From Roseateles_E sp005503085 (GTDB lineage Bacteria > Pseudomonadota > Gammaproteobacteria > Burkholderiales > Burkholderiaceae_C), in NCBI RefSeq assembly GCF_028462495.1, contig NZ_JAQOWX010000107.1:1-19641 (forward strand): a stretch of DNA of 19,641 nt, written 5' to 3'. The notes below the pieces were generated by a model that saw only the letters and a program-made list of their open reading frames with translations, did not search any database and was not told the origin of the DNA. The position numbers and the translations under genes are program-made. Below, piece after piece: positions 17,553-19,641 of the stretch; the first letter of the stretch is position 1; every line of letters starts with the position of its first letter.

Positions 17553-19337
17553 TCATTCGGCCCGGATCTCGACCTGACCGTCGCCCTCCAGACGGGCCGG
17601 CAGTGCATCGCCGGCGGCATTGCGGCCGCGCAGATTGACGACCTCGATCACCGAGCTGACACCGGCCGCGCCCGAATGCACACGCAGCGGCAGCGACAGC
17701 TGGCCTTGCGGCGGCAGCTCGAACGCGACACTGCCGGTATTGGCTGCCGCGCCGCCCTCGGCGGGCGCGAACAGGCTCAGGTCGTAGCGCAGCTCACCGC
17801 GCAGCAGATGGGGCGACTTGTTGTGCAGCGACACCGACAGGGTCTCGCCGATAGCGGCGCTGCCGCTGGTCTGCAGCTCGGCGACGGCCTCGCTATCGGC
17901 CTCGTTGCCTGCCTCGCTGTCGGCCTCCTTGCCGTCCACACCCGCCTCAGCGGCAGTCTGCGGCGCCGGCTCGGCACCAACGCCGGACGGCGCACCCGAG
18001 GCCGCCACCACGCCGCGCCGCAGCCGCAGGCTCGCGGCGCTGGGATCGGCATCGCGCCCGCTGGCCAGGCTCAGCAACTCAGGGCCGGGCAGCGGCGCCA
18101 GACGCAGCAGCCGCGGCGTGATCAGCAGCACGATGTCGGACTTGCGGCGGCTGTCCTCGCCAACACCGAACAAGCGCCCCAGCACCGGCAGGCCGGAGAG
18201 CCCTGGCAGGCCGCGCGCCGTCTGGCGCTCGCTGTCGCCGATCAGGCCGGCCAGCAGCTGGGTCTCGCCATCGCGCAGACGCACGACGGTGCTGGTGCTG
18301 CGCTGGCCGATGCGGTAGGCGGTGGCCGGCGGGTTGCCGCCGGAGCGAACCTCGGCCAGCAGGTAGCTGAGCTCCAGATCGAGCTTGAGCACGACCTCGC
18401 CATCGGACTGCACCTGAGGCTGCAGCGCCAGCTTCAGCCCGATGTCCTGGTAGCTGACATTGGTCGTCACACCGATGTCCGGGCTGGCGCTGCTGCCAAA
18501 CACCGGCAGCTTGCCGCCCAGCTCGATGCGGGACTTGTCGCGGTTGCGCAGGCGCAGCTGCGGTTTCGCGATCAGGGTCGCCAGCTCGCGATCACCACGC
18601 AGCCGGGCCACCAGCGCCGGGTTGGCGATGCTGCTGAGCAACTCGCGGCCGGCGCCCCAGGGCACCCGGCTGACATCGCCAGGCAGGCCACGCTGCACCG
18701 AACTGGGCCAGTCTATGCCCAGCTCGCTGCCCTGGCTGCTGGCGACTTCAAGAAGCTCCAGCTCCACCAGCAGCTCGGCGTCGGGGCGGTCCAGGCCGGC
18801 GATCAGCTGCTCGGCCAGCGCCACCGTCTCCGGCGTGTCGCGCATCATCACCAGGTTGAGGCGCTCGTCGACCACCAGATCGCGGGTCTTGAGCAGGCCG
18901 CGCAGCAAGGCCTGCACCTGCTTGGGATCGGCGCTGTTCAGGTAGAAGCTGCGGGTCTGCAGCTCCTGATGCTCGCGCCGCTTGGCCGGCGTGGCCGGGT
19001 AGATCAGCACCGTGTTGGGCGTCAGCCATTTCTGCTCCAACTGCTGCAGCGCGAGGATCAGCCGCAGGGCCTCGTCGACGCTGGCATGGCGCAGCGACAG
19101 CGACAGCCGGGTGTCGCTGCGCACCTCCTGATCGAACACGAAGTTCAGACCGCTGTGCCGCGACAGGGTCTCGAAGACGGCGCTCAGCCGGGTGTCGCGG
19201 AAGTCCAGCGCCAGGCGCTGCTGCGCGGCCGGTGCGGCCCAGGCCAGACCGGAGCACATCAGCAGCAGCGCGAGACAGGCCCGGCGCAGACATGAGGGCG
19301 GCACAAGAGGTCGGGAGCGCAAGGGGCTGGGTGGCAT
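17553..19337 (-). CDS. Secretin of the GspD/PilQ superfamily with an extra C-terminal domain
   Basis: Outer-membrane channel-forming protein, 594 residues from the ATG at 19337. A signal peptide covers roughly residues 1-35 (LALLLMCSGLAWA). An STN/N0-type domain (LDFRDTRLSAVFETLSRHSG) follows, then a single NolW/N1-type repeat (TRSFYLNSADPKQVQALL). The secretin core ends in the hallmark GLPVLGRLFG and KSDIVLLITPRLLRL. After the core come an Ala/Glu linker with repeated EADSEA and about 100 residues of predicted beta-rich sequence (SVSLHNKSPHLLRGELRYDL to the end), reminiscent of cohesin-like domains. One N1 repeat is fewer than in classical T2SS GspD. No other secretion genes are in view, so the pathway (type II, type IV pilus-like) is undecided. 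The start has a weak AGG site. Confidence 0.88.
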   Translation of the reverse strand: MPPSPLRSRPLVPPSCLRRACLALLLMCSGLAWAAPAAQQRLALDFRDTRLSAVFETLSRHSGLNFVFDQEVRSDTRLSLSLRHASVDEALRLILALQQLEQKWLTPNTVLIYPATPAKRREHQELQTRSFYLNSADPKQVQALLRGLLKTRDLVVDERLNLVMMRDTPETVALAEQLIAGLDRPDAELLVELELLEVASSQGSELGIDWPSSVQRGLPGDVSRVPWGAGRELLSSIANPALVARLRGDRELATLIAKPQLRLRNRDKSRIELGGKLPVFGSSASPDIGVTTNVSYQDIGLKLALQPQVQSDGEVVLKLDLELSYLLAEVRSGGNPPATAYRIGQRSTSTVVRLRDGETQLLAGLIGDSERQTARGLPGLSGLPVLGRLFGVGEDSRRKSDIVLLITPRLLRLAPLPGPELLSLASGRDADPSAASLRLRRGVVAASGAPSGVGAEPAPQTAAEAGVDGKEADSEAGNEADSEAVAELQTSGSAAIGETLSVSLHNKSPHLLRGELRYDLSLFAPAEGGAAANTGSVAFELPPQGQLSLPLRVHSGAAGVSSVIEVVNLRGRNAAGDALPARLEGDGQVEIRAE

Positions 19338-19455
19338 TCGCCTAAACGGACAATGCTGGGCGCCGCCGATGACGTCGCGATGACAGGCGCCCACCACGAC
19401 GCCGCGACGCCGTCCTGTCACGCGCTTTTCATGCCCGTGCAATAGGGTGGCGGCC
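19338..19455. promoter_or_regulatory. Divergent promoter region, secretin versus exported protein
   Basis: 118 bases between two divergent starts; both promoters must lie here or overlap the coding ends. It has no copy of the CATGRGCCGAACGG dyad. I could not identify -35/-10 boxes with confidence. Confidence 0.5.
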
Positions 19456-19641
19456 ATGCAGACCCGACACCTCCCCTCCTCGCTGCGCGCGATCACGCCC
19501 CGCCTTGTTCCCACGCTGATCGCGGCGGCCGCCGTCGCGATGCTCAGCGGCGCGCTGGCGCCGCAGCGCGCCCAGCAAGCCCTGGCCGTGCCGCTGGCGC
19601 GCGAGCTGGTCGTCAAGCTGCATGCGCCGCAGCCGGCAACC
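19456..19641 (+). CDS. N-terminal fragment of an exported protein, continues beyond the right edge
   Basis: Sixty-two codons open to the window edge. The ATG is preceded by AGGGTGG seven bases upstream, a good ribosome site. The N-terminus looks like a signal peptide: basic residues (SSLRAITPR), a hydrophobic stretch (LIAAAAVAMLSGALA), then a mature start with QQALAVPLARELVVKLH. The phrase ELVVKLH resembles the start of inhibitor-like propeptides of S8 (subtilisin-type) proteases, but this is too little to name a family. It is divergent from the secretin gene, so secretion through that channel is possible but unproven. Confidence 0.6.
   Translation, partial: MQTRHLPSSLRAITPRLVPTLIAAAAVAMLSGALAPQRAQQALAVPLARELVVKLHAPQPAT

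Noticed and set aside
17511..19295. Plus-strand open frame opposite the secretin gene
   Set aside because: Gln/Ala/Arg-rich shadow; the minus strand shows the full secretin signature.

Overview
The window comes from a GC-rich Gram-negative bacterium, most likely a betaproteobacterium of the Burkholderiales. The grounds are the high GC, two PEP-CTERM proteins, an EpsA-type LuxR regulator (a family tied to PEP-CTERM/exosortase genomes), a secretin and a two-partner secretion (TPS) pair. The species cannot be named from the sequence. Seven of the eight genes lie on the minus strand, so the biological order runs from right to left.

Right end, 19641 to 16514: a partial exported protein starts on the plus strand at 19456 and leaves the window. 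Divergent from it is a secretin of the GspD/PilQ superfamily (19337-17553) with an unusual acidic linker and C-terminal extension. Next comes an EpsA-type LuxR regulator (17374-16514).

Middle, 16229 to 12490: two related PEP-CTERM proteins (16229-15480 and 13689-12490) flank a secreted protein that resembles PstS-type periplasmic binding proteins (15357-13869). The middle gene looks frameshifted, but the break is an assembly artefact: a 60-base stretch is present twice around a single N, and removing 61 bases restores one 475-residue reading frame.

Left two thirds, 12329 to the left edge: a TPS operon. tpsB encodes an outer-membrane POTRA/barrel transporter (12329-10632). It is followed after 35 bases by a giant filamentous-haemagglutinin-type tpsA (10596 to beyond base 1, at least about 3,500 residues). 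tpsA is interrupted by an unsequenced gap (4519-4612) lying exactly between two copies of a repeated motif. Its C-terminal half carries long Pro/Thr linkers encoded by 15-base tandem repeats, punctuated by five copies of a PSPGNG(D/E) motif.

Most interesting regulatory signal: a 20-base dyad of the form CATGRGCCGAACGGYYYATG occurs once just upstream of tpsB (28-base near-perfect palindrome) and twice, 33 bases apart, upstream of the EpsA-type gene. A weaker fourth copy lies at the 3' end of that gene, upstream of the first PEP-CTERM gene. I infer that this may be the operator of the EpsA regulator, linking the giant adhesin to PEP-CTERM/exopolysaccharide control. That link is a hypothesis from sequence only. 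No RNA gene, IS element or CRISPR array was recognised, and no stretch above 300 bases lacks a gene.
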